From Methylacidiphilum sp. Yel (lineage in GTDB: Bacteria; Verrucomicrobiota; Verrucomicrobiia; Methylacidiphilales; Methylacidiphilaceae), in the NCBI RefSeq assembly GCF_004421185.1, contig NZ_LXQB01000013.1, positions 1 through 47,928 of the forward strand: 47,928 bases of DNA, given 5' to 3'. The position numbers were made by a program, and so were the translations under genes. The notes beneath the pieces were generated by a model. It was not told the DNA's origin. It did no database searches and worked only from the letters and a program-made list of their open reading frames with translations. Position 1 is the stretch's first letter, and each line of letters opens with the position of its first letter. Positions 40,892 through 47,928 of the stretch are shown piece after piece.

Positions 40892-42580
40892 GTGAAAGAG
40901 TTACGTTTTTCTCCAGATTTAAAGATAGCGCGCGAAAAAAAACTTTTACCAATTGAAGAAATAGCAAAAAGCATTGCTATTCCCTCAAGATCCCTTGAAT
41001 GTTACGGACATTTTATTGCCAAAATATCATGGCAATATTTAAAAGAGCTTTTTTCTCAGCCTAAGCGAGGCAAGCTCGTTTTGGTGACGGCTACAACTCC
41101 TACCCCTGCTGGGGAAGGAAAAACGACAACAGCGATTGGTCTCACTGATGGATTCAATCGATTAGGGCACAAAGCCATTCTTTGTTTGAGAGAGCCATCG
41201 ATGGGCCCCATTTTTGGGGTGAAAGGTGCGGCCACCGGAGCGGGTCTTGCGCAAGTTGTTCCAAGAGAAGAGATAAACCTTCATTTTACTGGTGATTTTG
41301 CTGCAGTGGCGGCCGCACATAATCTTTTGGCTGCCTTGATAGACAACCATCTTTATCAGGGTAATGCCTTAGGTATTGATCCAAGAAAGGTAAGCTGGGG
41401 AAGGGTATTGGATTTAAATGACAGGTCTTTGCGAAAAATCCTTCTGGGGTTAGAAAGCAGAAAATCTTTCCCCAGAGTCTCTTTTTTTGACATCGTAGCG
41501 GCCTCTGAATTGATGGCCATATTGTGCCTTTCGCAATCTTACATGGATTTGAGGCAAAGGATAGCCAACATCCAGGTTGGCCGCAGATGGAACGATACAA
41601 AAGTTACGGCCGAAGATCTTGAGGCTGCTGGGGCTATGTCGGCCCTTTTAGTGCATGCTCTTAAACCCAATCTTGTCCAAACTTTGGAAAATAATCCAGT
41701 TTTTGTGCATGGCGGACCTTTTGGCAATATTGCTCATGGATGCAGTTCGGTGATGTCATTGAATACGGCCTTGCGGCTTTCTGATTGGGTGGTTACTGAA
41801 GCAGGATTTGGCAGTGATCTAGGAGGAGAAAAATTCGTTAACATACTATGCCGGCAGAGTGGTTTAAGCCCAGACTGTGCGGTGATAGTCACGACTATTC
41901 GTGCTTTAAAGTATCATGGAGGGATGGAGTTGGGTTCCCTGGCAAAAAAAGACTTAGCCTTTTTAGAAAAGGGACTACCTAATCTTTTAAGGCATATTGA
42001 GATTGTTGAAGAAGGGTTTGGAGTTCCTGCAGTCATTGGACTGAACCGTTTTAGCGTTGATAGTGAAGAGGAACTCGATTGGCTTGGCAAAAAACTTGCC
42101 GACATGGGGCATTCCTTTGTCATATGCAATCATTGGCAGCAGGGAGGACTTGGGGCTATGGATCTTGCAAGGAAAGTGATCGAAAAAAGTAGTCTCCATA
42201 AAAGTTATTGTAAGTTTAGCTACGCAGAGTCGGAGACTGTTGTCGAAAAGATTCGGAAGATCGCATTTAATATTTATAAAGCTGGAGATCTTTCATTCCA
42301 TCCTACTGCATATGAAGAGATAAAAAGGATTGAAGATGAGGGACTAGCCCATTTCCCCCTATGTATGGCTAAAACGCAATATTCATTTTCTGTTGATCCC
42401 AATCTAAAAGGGGCGCCTCAAGGACACCATTTTTATGTTAGAGAAATCAGAGCGGCTACTGGGGCAAAATACATTCTTGTTTTGTGTGGGGAGATAAACA
42501 CGATGCCAGGCTTGCCTAAAGTCCCTTCTTCCAGTCATATTGACATTGATGCCGATGGCAATATCATCGGGACCATTTAA
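40892..42580 (+). CDS. fhs: Formate-tetrahydrofolate ligase
   Basis: Fhs uses ATP to join formate to tetrahydrofolate, making 10-formyl-THF. In methylotrophs it links formate from C1 oxidation to assimilation. The 562 aa match the bacterial family (about 555-560). The ATP loop is TPTPAGEGKTTTAIGL (69-84), and conserved blocks include LREPSMGPIFGVKGAATG, HFTGDFAAVAAAHNLLAA, VSFFDIVAASELMAI, FVHGGPFGNIAHGCSS and the final EINTMPGLPKVPSS. A GTG start at 40892 precedes the conserved MKEL-like N-terminus; there is no strong Shine-Dalgarno site. Divergent from resB by 295 bases. Confidence 0.97.
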   Translation: MKELRFSPDLKIAREKKLLPIEEIAKSIAIPSRSLECYGHFIAKISWQYLKELFSQPKRGKLVLVTATTPTPAGEGKTTTAIGLTDGFNRLGHKAILCLREPSMGPIFGVKGAATGAGLAQVVPREEINLHFTGDFAAVAAAHNLLAALIDNHLYQGNALGIDPRKVSWGRVLDLNDRSLRKILLGLESRKSFPRVSFFDIVAASELMAILCLSQSYMDLRQRIANIQVGRRWNDTKVTAEDLEAAGAMSALLVHALKPNLVQTLENNPVFVHGGPFGNIAHGCSSVMSLNTALRLSDWVVTEAGFGSDLGGEKFVNILCRQSGLSPDCAVIVTTIRALKYHGGMELGSLAKKDLAFLEKGLPNLLRHIEIVEEGFGVPAVIGLNRFSVDSEEELDWLGKKLADMGHSFVICNHWQQGGLGAMDLARKVIEKSSLHKSYCKFSYAESETVVEKIRKIAFNIYKAGDLSFHPTAYEEIKRIEDEGLAHFPLCMAKTQYSFSVDPNLKGAPQGHHFYVREIRAATGAKYILVLCGEINTMPGLPKVPSSSHIDIDADGNIIGTI

Positions 42581-42608
42581 AGTTTTTTCACCGGCTTTTT
42601 TTGCCGTT

Positions 42609-43073
42609 TTAGGATTCTTCTGAAGTCGAGCGAATCAATAAGATAGGAGCTTTTGCTTTCTTCCTTACAGGAATGGCTGTGGATCCCCAAAAAATTGATC
42701 CTACTAAGCCATGGCAATGGCTTCCCATAACTATCAAATCGACTTTTTTTTCTATAGAGACCTCAGCGATATGACTTGCGGCATCTCCATATTGGATGAT
42801 GATTTCGGTATCGATGCCTTTTTCTTGGAAGAGCCTGGCTACCGCAAGTAATTTTTCTTTGTTGATGGCCATTTCTTTAGCCATACTATTTTCGACCGTT
42901 TCGTTAGAAACCACAGTCCATGATTCATATCCAGGAAAAGGGAAGGCAAAACCCGACATTACATGGAGGAGAAAGACTTTGGCTTTAAGAAAGCAAGCTA
43001 GCTCTTTTACATGAGCAATGATTGGGAGATCTCTTTCATTATTTTCCAGGGCTAAAAGGATAGATTTGTACAT
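42609..43073 (-). CDS. Universal stress protein (UspA family)
   Basis: A 154-aa single Usp domain: YKSILLALENNERDLPII at the start, VFLLHVMSG, IIQYGDAASHIAEVSIEKKVDLIVMGSH (split here as two blocks), and the nucleotide-binding loop GSHCHGLVGSIFWGSTA, fitting the G-2x-G-9x-G-(S/T) ATP-binding pattern. ATP-binding UspA-type proteins dimerise and act in stress survival; a specific partner is unknown. It is convergent with fhs, with 28 bases between stops and a CGGC-T7-GCCG hairpin there. Confidence 0.9.
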   Translation of the reverse strand: MYKSILLALENNERDLPIIAHVKELACFLKAKVFLLHVMSGFAFPFPGYESWTVVSNETVENSMAKEMAINKEKLLAVARLFQEKGIDTEIIIQYGDAASHIAEVSIEKKVDLIVMGSHCHGLVGSIFWGSTAIPVRKKAKAPILLIRSTSEES

Positions 43074-43176
43074 GAAATTAAAAAATGGCTATATTTACAT
43101 TTAGAGAAATAATTTTTTTGTGCACGTCGTTAAAAAAAAATATACGATCTAAAAAAAAAACAGCTAATAGAATAGG

Positions 43177-43347
43177 ATGTTTTTGGGATTGAGTTCTGTT
43201 TGTATTGGAGCAGCAGCTGTGTCCTCTATAGCGATAGCTGGCCTTGGCTTTGCTGTATGGAGCTATTATAAAAAAAAGAAAAAGTTATCTTTTATAGTTT
43301 TCTTTTTTTCTGCTCTTCTAGCTTTGGTTGCCAATCTATTTTGTTAA
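43177..43347 (+). CDS. Small two-helix membrane protein
   Basis: A 56-aa frame from the ATG at 43177 to the TAA at 43345-43347. It has two hydrophobic segments: VCIGAAAVSSIAIAGLGFAV (residues 8-27) and LSFIVFFFSALLALVANLF (37-55). The hinge is WSYYKKKKK, which with the positive-inside rule predicts a helical hairpin with the loop in the cytoplasm. The last four bases overlap the lepB stop on the other strand. AGGATG forms a weak ribosome site. The frame is too short for many gene callers. No family is recognised. It could be a real small membrane protein or a fortuitous frame in an AT-rich gap. Confidence 0.5.
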   Translation: MFLGLSSVCIGAAAVSSIAIAGLGFAVWSYYKKKKKLSFIVFFFSALLALVANLFC

Positions 43348-44486
43348 CGGATTATTCCCCATCTTTTATTGAAAGGCCAGTAGACAATAAAGCCGCTGCC
43401 TACAAGATTTTGCATGGGCACAGGCCCCCAAAATCTACTATCGAGACTATCAGGACTGTTATCTCCCATCGCCCAAAGGCATAATGGTGGAACAGTATAG
43501 GTTTCGGTTGGATCGACTAAATATTGTTGGTTAGGTAAAATGACATAGCCTTGATAGCCATCTTTTTGCGATTCAATTTTTGCCATCATCTGATTAGGGG
43601 GAGTCGCTGATCCATTGATCAATAAAAATGGAGGGCGAATTTGGAGTGTATCACCCCAGATCCCTACGCATCTTTTGATATAGTATTGAGAGCCTTCGAT
43701 TCCTTGAAGTCGCAGATTAGCCTCAATTCCCTCTATTCCAGTTGTTTTAAATACAATAACCTCTCCCCGTTTGGGGGGACGAAAATGGTAGATCAATTTA
43801 TTGACGAGGACTTGATCCCCAGTATCTACTTCAAAATTCAAGACATGGTTCTTGGGCTCGAAGGACAAACCAGGACGAAGGCCAAGCTTATACTCTAAAA
43901 GATGAGGATTAGTCCAGAGGTAAGACTGTTCCCCACTATCGAAGGTAAGCTTAGAGTATTCAAAAAATATAAACTTCCCTCCTTCGATTTTTTCGAGTGT
44001 GCCTCCTTTTTTTAAAGAGAGGCTATGGTAGCTTTTGCCAAGAAGAACAAACTCCACAATCCTTTGGATAAAATTTGGAGGTTTTTCGTTTCTTTCGATA
44101 ACCTGGATTCCGTACAGTGTCGGTTTCATGGAGTCTGTAGGAATTTTAAAAGGTTGCAAAAAATAAGCCCTGATAGCTAAAGCTACCACTAGCGCTACAA
44201 AAAGAACTTCAATATTTTCTTTCCATCCAGCCCATTTTGATTCAGGAAAAAGAAGATGAAATAACTTTTCGCCATCCTCCACGAGTGCCTCTAGATTACT
44301 ATTCTTGGAAGAATTAATGGCAGATTGAAACCTTTGGAAATAGTCTAGAACTTGTTTGACTTGACTTTCATTGAGTAAGTCTTTGCGATAATTAAACTTT
44401 CTTCGAAAGTCTTTTAAAAATTGTAAAGCCATTTTTCTATTTTTTTTGGCTTGTGCTTCTTTCTTGTTAAGAAGTAGAAAATTCAT
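43344..44486 (-). CDS. lepB: Signal peptidase I
   Basis: LepB cleaves signal peptides at the outer face of the inner membrane. The 380-aa enzyme has one predicted membrane helix (VLFVALVVALAIRAYFL, 94-110) after an unusually long Lys-rich cytoplasmic region (1-90). The catalytic Ser is S119 in FKIPTDSMKPTL and the general-base Lys is K271 in YYIKRCVGIWGD. The final box is MGDNSPDSLDSRFWGPVP. A 100-residue insert lies between the Ser and Lys boxes. The ATG overlaps the lepA stop by four bases (ATGA), the usual lepA-lepB order. Confidence 0.95.
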   Translation of the reverse strand: MNFLLLNKKEAQAKKNRKMALQFLKDFRRKFNYRKDLLNESQVKQVLDYFQRFQSAINSSKNSNLEALVEDGEKLFHLLFPESKWAGWKENIEVLFVALVVALAIRAYFLQPFKIPTDSMKPTLYGIQVIERNEKPPNFIQRIVEFVLLGKSYHSLSLKKGGTLEKIEGGKFIFFEYSKLTFDSGEQSYLWTNPHLLEYKLGLRPGLSFEPKNHVLNFEVDTGDQVLVNKLIYHFRPPKRGEVIVFKTTGIEGIEANLRLQGIEGSQYYIKRCVGIWGDTLQIRPPFLLINGSATPPNQMMAKIESQKDGYQGYVILPNQQYLVDPTETYTVPPLCLWAMGDNSPDSLDSRFWGPVPMQNLVGSGFIVYWPFNKRWGIIR

Positions 44487-46303
44487 GATTGTTTTATATC
44501 TGTTTTAAGGATTTCCAGGAAAGCTTCTTGAGGAATATCGACTTTACCAAATGTCTTCATTCTTTTCTTGCCTTCCTTTTGTTTTTCTAACAGCTTTCTT
44601 TTTCTTGTAATATCTCCCCCATAGCATTTAGCCGTGACATTTTTTCCAATAGCTCCTATATCTTCTCTGGCTATGATTTTGCTTCCTATGGCAGCTTGAA
44701 GGGCAATCTTAAAGAGATGTCGTGGAATGCGTTCCTTGAGTTTTTGAATGATCGCTCTGCCTCTGGACTCCGCTTTGGATGCATGCACAATGCAGCTTAA
44801 AGCTTCAATCGGTTCCCCATTGACTAAAATATCAAGTTTTACCAAATCACTGATCCGGTAACCTGCTGGTTTATAATCCATTGACCCGTAGCCGTGGGTA
44901 ATGGATTTTAGCTTATCATTGAAATCCACAAGAATTTCGTTTAATGGAAAGATGCAGTGGAGAATCACCATATTTTGATCGATGGTTTCTGTAGTCTCAC
45001 AACTACCTCTTTTTTCAGAAATTAGCTGCATCAATTCCCCGATATTTTTAGAAGGAACAATTAAATAAGTCTTTACTAAGGGCTCTGCGATATGCTCTAT
45101 GGTGGAAGGATCAGGGAGTTTAGAAGGATTGTCCACTTCCAGGATTTCTCCGGAACGCAAATAGACTTTATACACAACACTAGGATAAGTGCTTAGTATG
45201 TCCACCCCATACTCTCTTCTTAGTCGTTCTTGGACTATCTCCATATGAAGCAGCCCTAAGAATCCACAACGGAACCCCGAACCAAGGGCAACCGAACTTT
45301 CTTGACTGATGGTAATTGCTGGGTCATTAATTTGCAGTTTTTGAATAGCATTCTTCAGTTTTTCAAATTCAGAGGAGTTTAGCGGATAGATCCCGCTGAA
45401 AACCATAGGTACAATTTCTTGGAAGCCAGGCAATGGAGAGGATGTCCCCCCAGTTTCCCAAGTTATGGTATCGCCGATTTTAATTTCGGTAGGATCTTTA
45501 ATATTTGCAATGACGTAGCCAGAATTGCCTTCATATAATTCCTCTTCTGGTACCATTTTGGGATTGAAAATGCCCACTTCTTTTACTTCATAAGACTTCT
45601 TTGTCGATAAAAGAAGAATTTTCTCTCCTTTTTTAATTTTTCCAGAAAAGAGGCGAACGTAGAGAATGACTCCTTTAAAAGGGTCGTAAACGGAGTCGAA
45701 AATTAAGGCTCTGAGAATTTGGTCAGGAAAGGGTCGCGGAGGAGGGATCTGGCGAATGATTGCTTGAAGAATTTCATCAATACCGATGCCTTCTTTCCCA
45801 CTTGCAAGGACGGCTGTGTCAGCTGGAATAGCAAGAATTTCTTCTAGTTGCTTTCTTACAAGCTCAGGATTTGCCGTTGGCAGGTCTATCTTATTAATAA
45901 CGGGGATAAGAACAAGGTTATGTTTTTCTGCTAAGAAAACATTAGAAACCGTTTGAGCCTGAATTCCTTGTGTCGCATCGATGACTAAAAGGGCTCCTTC
46001 GCAGGCTGAAAGACTTCGAGAAACTTCATAGGAAAAATCGACGTGTCCAGGAGTGTCGATCAGATTGAGCTGATAGTATTGTTTTTCTTTGGGATAGAAA
46101 TAGGTCATGGTGACGGGATGGGCTTTAATGGTGATGCCTCTTTCTCTTTCTAGGTCCATGGAATCAAGTATCTGATTTTGTAGTTTGCTTTCAATAACCG
46201 TTCCCGTAATCTGCAGAAGCCTATCCGAAAGCGTCGTCTTCCCATGGTCTACATGGGCGATAATGCAGAAATTTCTAATTCTTTCTCTTGGGATTTTTTC
46301 CAT
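44483..46303 (-). CDS. lepA: Elongation factor 4 (LepA)
   Basis: LepA is a ribosome-associated translational GTPase that is thought to help ribosome biogenesis or back-translocation. The 606 aa match the family. The G1 loop is AHVDHGKTTLSDRLL, the G3 motif DTPGHVDFS and the G4 motif NKIDLP. The C-terminal LepA-specific domain is present (GYRISDLVKLDILVNGEPIE, then AKCYGGDITRKRKLLEKQKE). It is the first gene of the lepA-lepB operon. Confidence 0.98.
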   Translation of the reverse strand: MEKIPRERIRNFCIIAHVDHGKTTLSDRLLQITGTVIESKLQNQILDSMDLERERGITIKAHPVTMTYFYPKEKQYYQLNLIDTPGHVDFSYEVSRSLSACEGALLVIDATQGIQAQTVSNVFLAEKHNLVLIPVINKIDLPTANPELVRKQLEEILAIPADTAVLASGKEGIGIDEILQAIIRQIPPPRPFPDQILRALIFDSVYDPFKGVILYVRLFSGKIKKGEKILLLSTKKSYEVKEVGIFNPKMVPEEELYEGNSGYVIANIKDPTEIKIGDTITWETGGTSSPLPGFQEIVPMVFSGIYPLNSSEFEKLKNAIQKLQINDPAITISQESSVALGSGFRCGFLGLLHMEIVQERLRREYGVDILSTYPSVVYKVYLRSGEILEVDNPSKLPDPSTIEHIAEPLVKTYLIVPSKNIGELMQLISEKRGSCETTETIDQNMVILHCIFPLNEILVDFNDKLKSITHGYGSMDYKPAGYRISDLVKLDILVNGEPIEALSCIVHASKAESRGRAIIQKLKERIPRHLFKIALQAAIGSKIIAREDIGAIGKNVTAKCYGGDITRKRKLLEKQKEGKKRMKTFGKVDIPQEAFLEILKTDIKQS

Positions 46304-46569
46304 TTTTCAATGTAAAGGTGAACCCACTTCCATGATCCAGTCGACAAGATAGAAGAGAAGCTAGTGTTTAACCAGCCATTGGGTAATTTTCAACAAAATC
46401 TTTTCTTTTTTTTTTGCCTTCGAAGAAGAAACTAACTACCAATACATCAATCCATTAAAACATTGCTTTTCAATATAGCGGTAGAGAAAAGACCATTCAA
46501 TTTGTTTTTATCTTTTCCTCACAGAGATAAGAGGCTGGATAAAAGCAACAAAGGGCAGCCATGGAGCAT

Positions 46570-47556
46570 TTAGCCTTCTATAGGAGCCATAAATTCAGGA
46601 CCTATAGGTTGAGGGATGGTTTCGGTAAGGATCTTGTCAATCATTCGCAGGTCTTCTTGAGCTAAACTCCATCCAGTGGCGCCAAAGGCTTCTTCTATCT
46701 GACTTGGACCTCTGGCTCCCCAAAGCACAACAGACACTCCAGGTTGCATCAGAGCCCAACAAGCAGCAAATTGTGCTAAAGATTTTCCGTAGCGGGCAGC
46801 AATTGGTCTAAATTTTTCCACAGCTTGAAGATAACGAAGAAAATTTTCGCCCTGAAACTTTGGATCTATTTTTCTCAGATCCCCATCGGGGAAAGTAGAA
46901 TCAGGACGAAATTTTCCTGTTAACAATCCCCTACAGAGTACACCATAGGTCAGGGTTGCTATACCCTCTTTGATACAATAGGCTAAAAGTTCTTTTTCAA
47001 TTTCTCTTTCGAACAGATTATAGGGTGGTTGATTAGTATGAATGGGAGCAGCCTTTTTGAAAAGTTCCATTTGCCTCGGTGAAAAATTACTGACCCCTAT
47101 AGCCCGAATTTTCCCTTGTTCCTTTAACTTCAAAAGACATTCTGCGGTCTGTTCAAAGGGCACCTTGGAGTCTGGCCAGTGGACTTGATAGATATCTATG
47201 ACAGAGAGGCCAAGGCGCCTTAGGCTATCCTCGATTTCCAGTTTGATTCTTGTAGGAGAAGAATTTCTCCTAATTTCCCCACGCTGATTCCATTCAAGAC
47301 CAAATTTAGTAGCGATGACAATAGGATGGGATTTTCCTATGAGCCGAAGGGCTTTGCCAACTATTTCTTCTGCTTTTCCAAAACCATAAATGGGAGCTGT
47401 ATCAATGATGTTGATTCCTCCATCGACAGCTTTGATTATTGCTTGGATAGCTTCTTTTTCATCGATTCCTCCCCACATCCATCCACCCATAACCCAGGTG
47501 CCAAGAGCGATTCTGGAGACTTTTTCGGCTATAGCAGGAATTTGAATGTAGTCCAT
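46570..47556 (-). CDS. Aldo/keto reductase
   Basis: A 328-aa NADPH-dependent reductase of the AKR superfamily, GTDxxD branch similar to YajO/YdhF-type and IolS-like proteins. The catalytic tetrad is D52 and Y57 (INIIDTAPIYGFGKAE), K84 (IATKFGLEW) and H126 (DIYQVHWPDS). The cofactor-binding segment is IRAIGVSNFSPRQME, and SVVLWGARGPSQIEEAFGA is near the C-terminus. The substrate cannot be told. It is the last intact gene, with the IS-type end about 270 bases upstream of it. Confidence 0.88.
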   Translation of the reverse strand: MDYIQIPAIAEKVSRIALGTWVMGGWMWGGIDEKEAIQAIIKAVDGGINIIDTAPIYGFGKAEEIVGKALRLIGKSHPIVIATKFGLEWNQRGEIRRNSSPTRIKLEIEDSLRRLGLSVIDIYQVHWPDSKVPFEQTAECLLKLKEQGKIRAIGVSNFSPRQMELFKKAAPIHTNQPPYNLFEREIEKELLAYCIKEGIATLTYGVLCRGLLTGKFRPDSTFPDGDLRKIDPKFQGENFLRYLQAVEKFRPIAARYGKSLAQFAACWALMQPGVSVVLWGARGPSQIEEAFGATGWSLAQEDLRMIDKILTETIPQPIGPEFMAPIEG

Positions 47557-47820
47557 AGGGTTTTTTCTATTCAGTTATTTATTTTTTAATTAATCGCGAA
47601 GACTAGTCATGGCTAGTGAAAAGCTTTTGGAATGTTTTAGTATTTAATTGCCTCCTTAACAAAAGGCTTCTCTTCCAATTCGTTTCTCCTTTTAGTCCAT
47701 ATACCGATAGACTGTTCTATCGCTTGCAGGATATTCGATTCATATAGGCCACAGCAGCTCTCTCAACTACCTGGTTTATTGACGGTATCAGCTTTCTTCC
47801 ATACTTTTACCATCCATCGC
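47557..47820. other. Non-coding stretch before the right-edge element
   Basis: No gene is recognised. It is AT-rich at 47570-47600 and more balanced from 47640 on. The stretch just before the hairpin (47690-47820) may be part of a decayed element or its flank. It holds the aldo/keto reductase promoter. Confidence 0.4.
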
Positions 47821-47824
47821 CGTA

Positions 47825-47852
47825 ATGCCCCTGCCTTCAGGCATGGGGATAT
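47825..47852 (+). mobile_element. IS200/IS605-type end hairpin at the right edge
   Basis: CCCCTGCC-TTCA-GGCATGGGG (47827-47847) followed by ATATAAGGCG. Sequences of this shape, a hairpin then GGATATAAGGCG, are common at the left ends of IS200/IS605-group elements in several bacteria. It differs by one base from the hairpin at 88-108. Downstream a -10-like TATAAT (47880-47885) is followed by a short frame, consistent with the start of the element's gene. Confidence 0.5.
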
Positions 47853-47890
47853 AAGGCGATAAATTATAGCTATGTGTAGTATAATTATGT

Positions 47891-47928
47891 ATGAACAGAA
47901 AAGAACAATTGAAATCCAATAAAAATAT
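47891..47928 (+). CDS. Possible start of an element-borne gene (partial)
   Basis: ATG at 47891 opens a frame reading MNRKEQLKSNKN that runs off the window. It lies five bases after a TATAAT box, so a transcript would begin at or next to the start codon (leaderless). The 12 residues do not identify the product; a transposase or associated nuclease gene is expected from the end hairpin upstream. Confidence 0.3.
   Translation, partial: MNRKEQLKSNKN

Noticed and set aside
42585-42606. CGGC-T7-GCCG hairpin between fhs and the stress protein
   Set aside because: Only four base pairs with a loop of Ts; too weak to list as a terminator with confidence.

Overview
The window is AT-rich bacterial DNA with short intergenic gaps. 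Its proteins look like those of an acidophilic verrucomicrobial methanotroph of the Methylacidiphilum type. That assignment is an inference from overall protein character (for example a formate-tetrahydrofolate ligase and many verrucomicrobial-looking orphan proteins); no rRNA or methane-oxidation gene is present to prove it.

Layout. Positions 1-735 are a graveyard of mobile or defence genes. There is the 3' end of a probable IS200/IS605 element with its right-end hairpin, then a frameshifted DruA-like (DUF4338) pseudogene on the minus strand cut short at that element. A tRNA-Asn, tlyA, uvrA and a large secreted TPR protein follow (785-7585). From about 7680 to 8470 lies a GC-rich insert that stands out from its surroundings: a HEARO/omega RNA next to a gutted, frameshifted iscB gene. 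Next to it is an unidentified P-loop ATPase (minus), citrate synthase (minus), a Tat-type polysaccharide deacetylase and a tRNA-Phe.

Positions 13.0-23 kb hold a DUF3455 protein, a methyltransferase, folK-panB, an orphan secreted protein, and a cell-surface polysaccharide cluster (five glycosyltransferases and a second deacetylase). Positions 22.8-28.2 kb hold two secreted Met/His-rich paralogues and a thioredoxin-like protein, an NtrC-type regulator, a Fur-family regulator, a DEDD exonuclease-like protein and a secreted beta-barrel-like orphan. Positions 28.7-33.5 kb carry rpsB-tsf and accC-thiE-qor. Then come an outer-membrane beta-barrel protein, a resB-pheS-ileS run, fhs, a universal stress protein, a previously unlisted 56-residue membrane protein, the lepA-lepB operon and an aldo/keto reductase. 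The last 100 bases look like the left end of another IS200/IS605-type element.

Most genes are housekeeping: translation (rpsB, tsf, ileS, pheS, lepA), repair (uvrA), secretion (lepB), cofactor synthesis (folK, panB, thiE), fatty-acid initiation (accC), the citrate cycle and C1 metabolism (fhs). The unusual content is the omega RNA with a wrecked nuclease gene, the DruA-like relic, the orphan ATPase beside the insertion, and several secreted proteins of unknown role. I did not find a clearly new intact multi-gene system.
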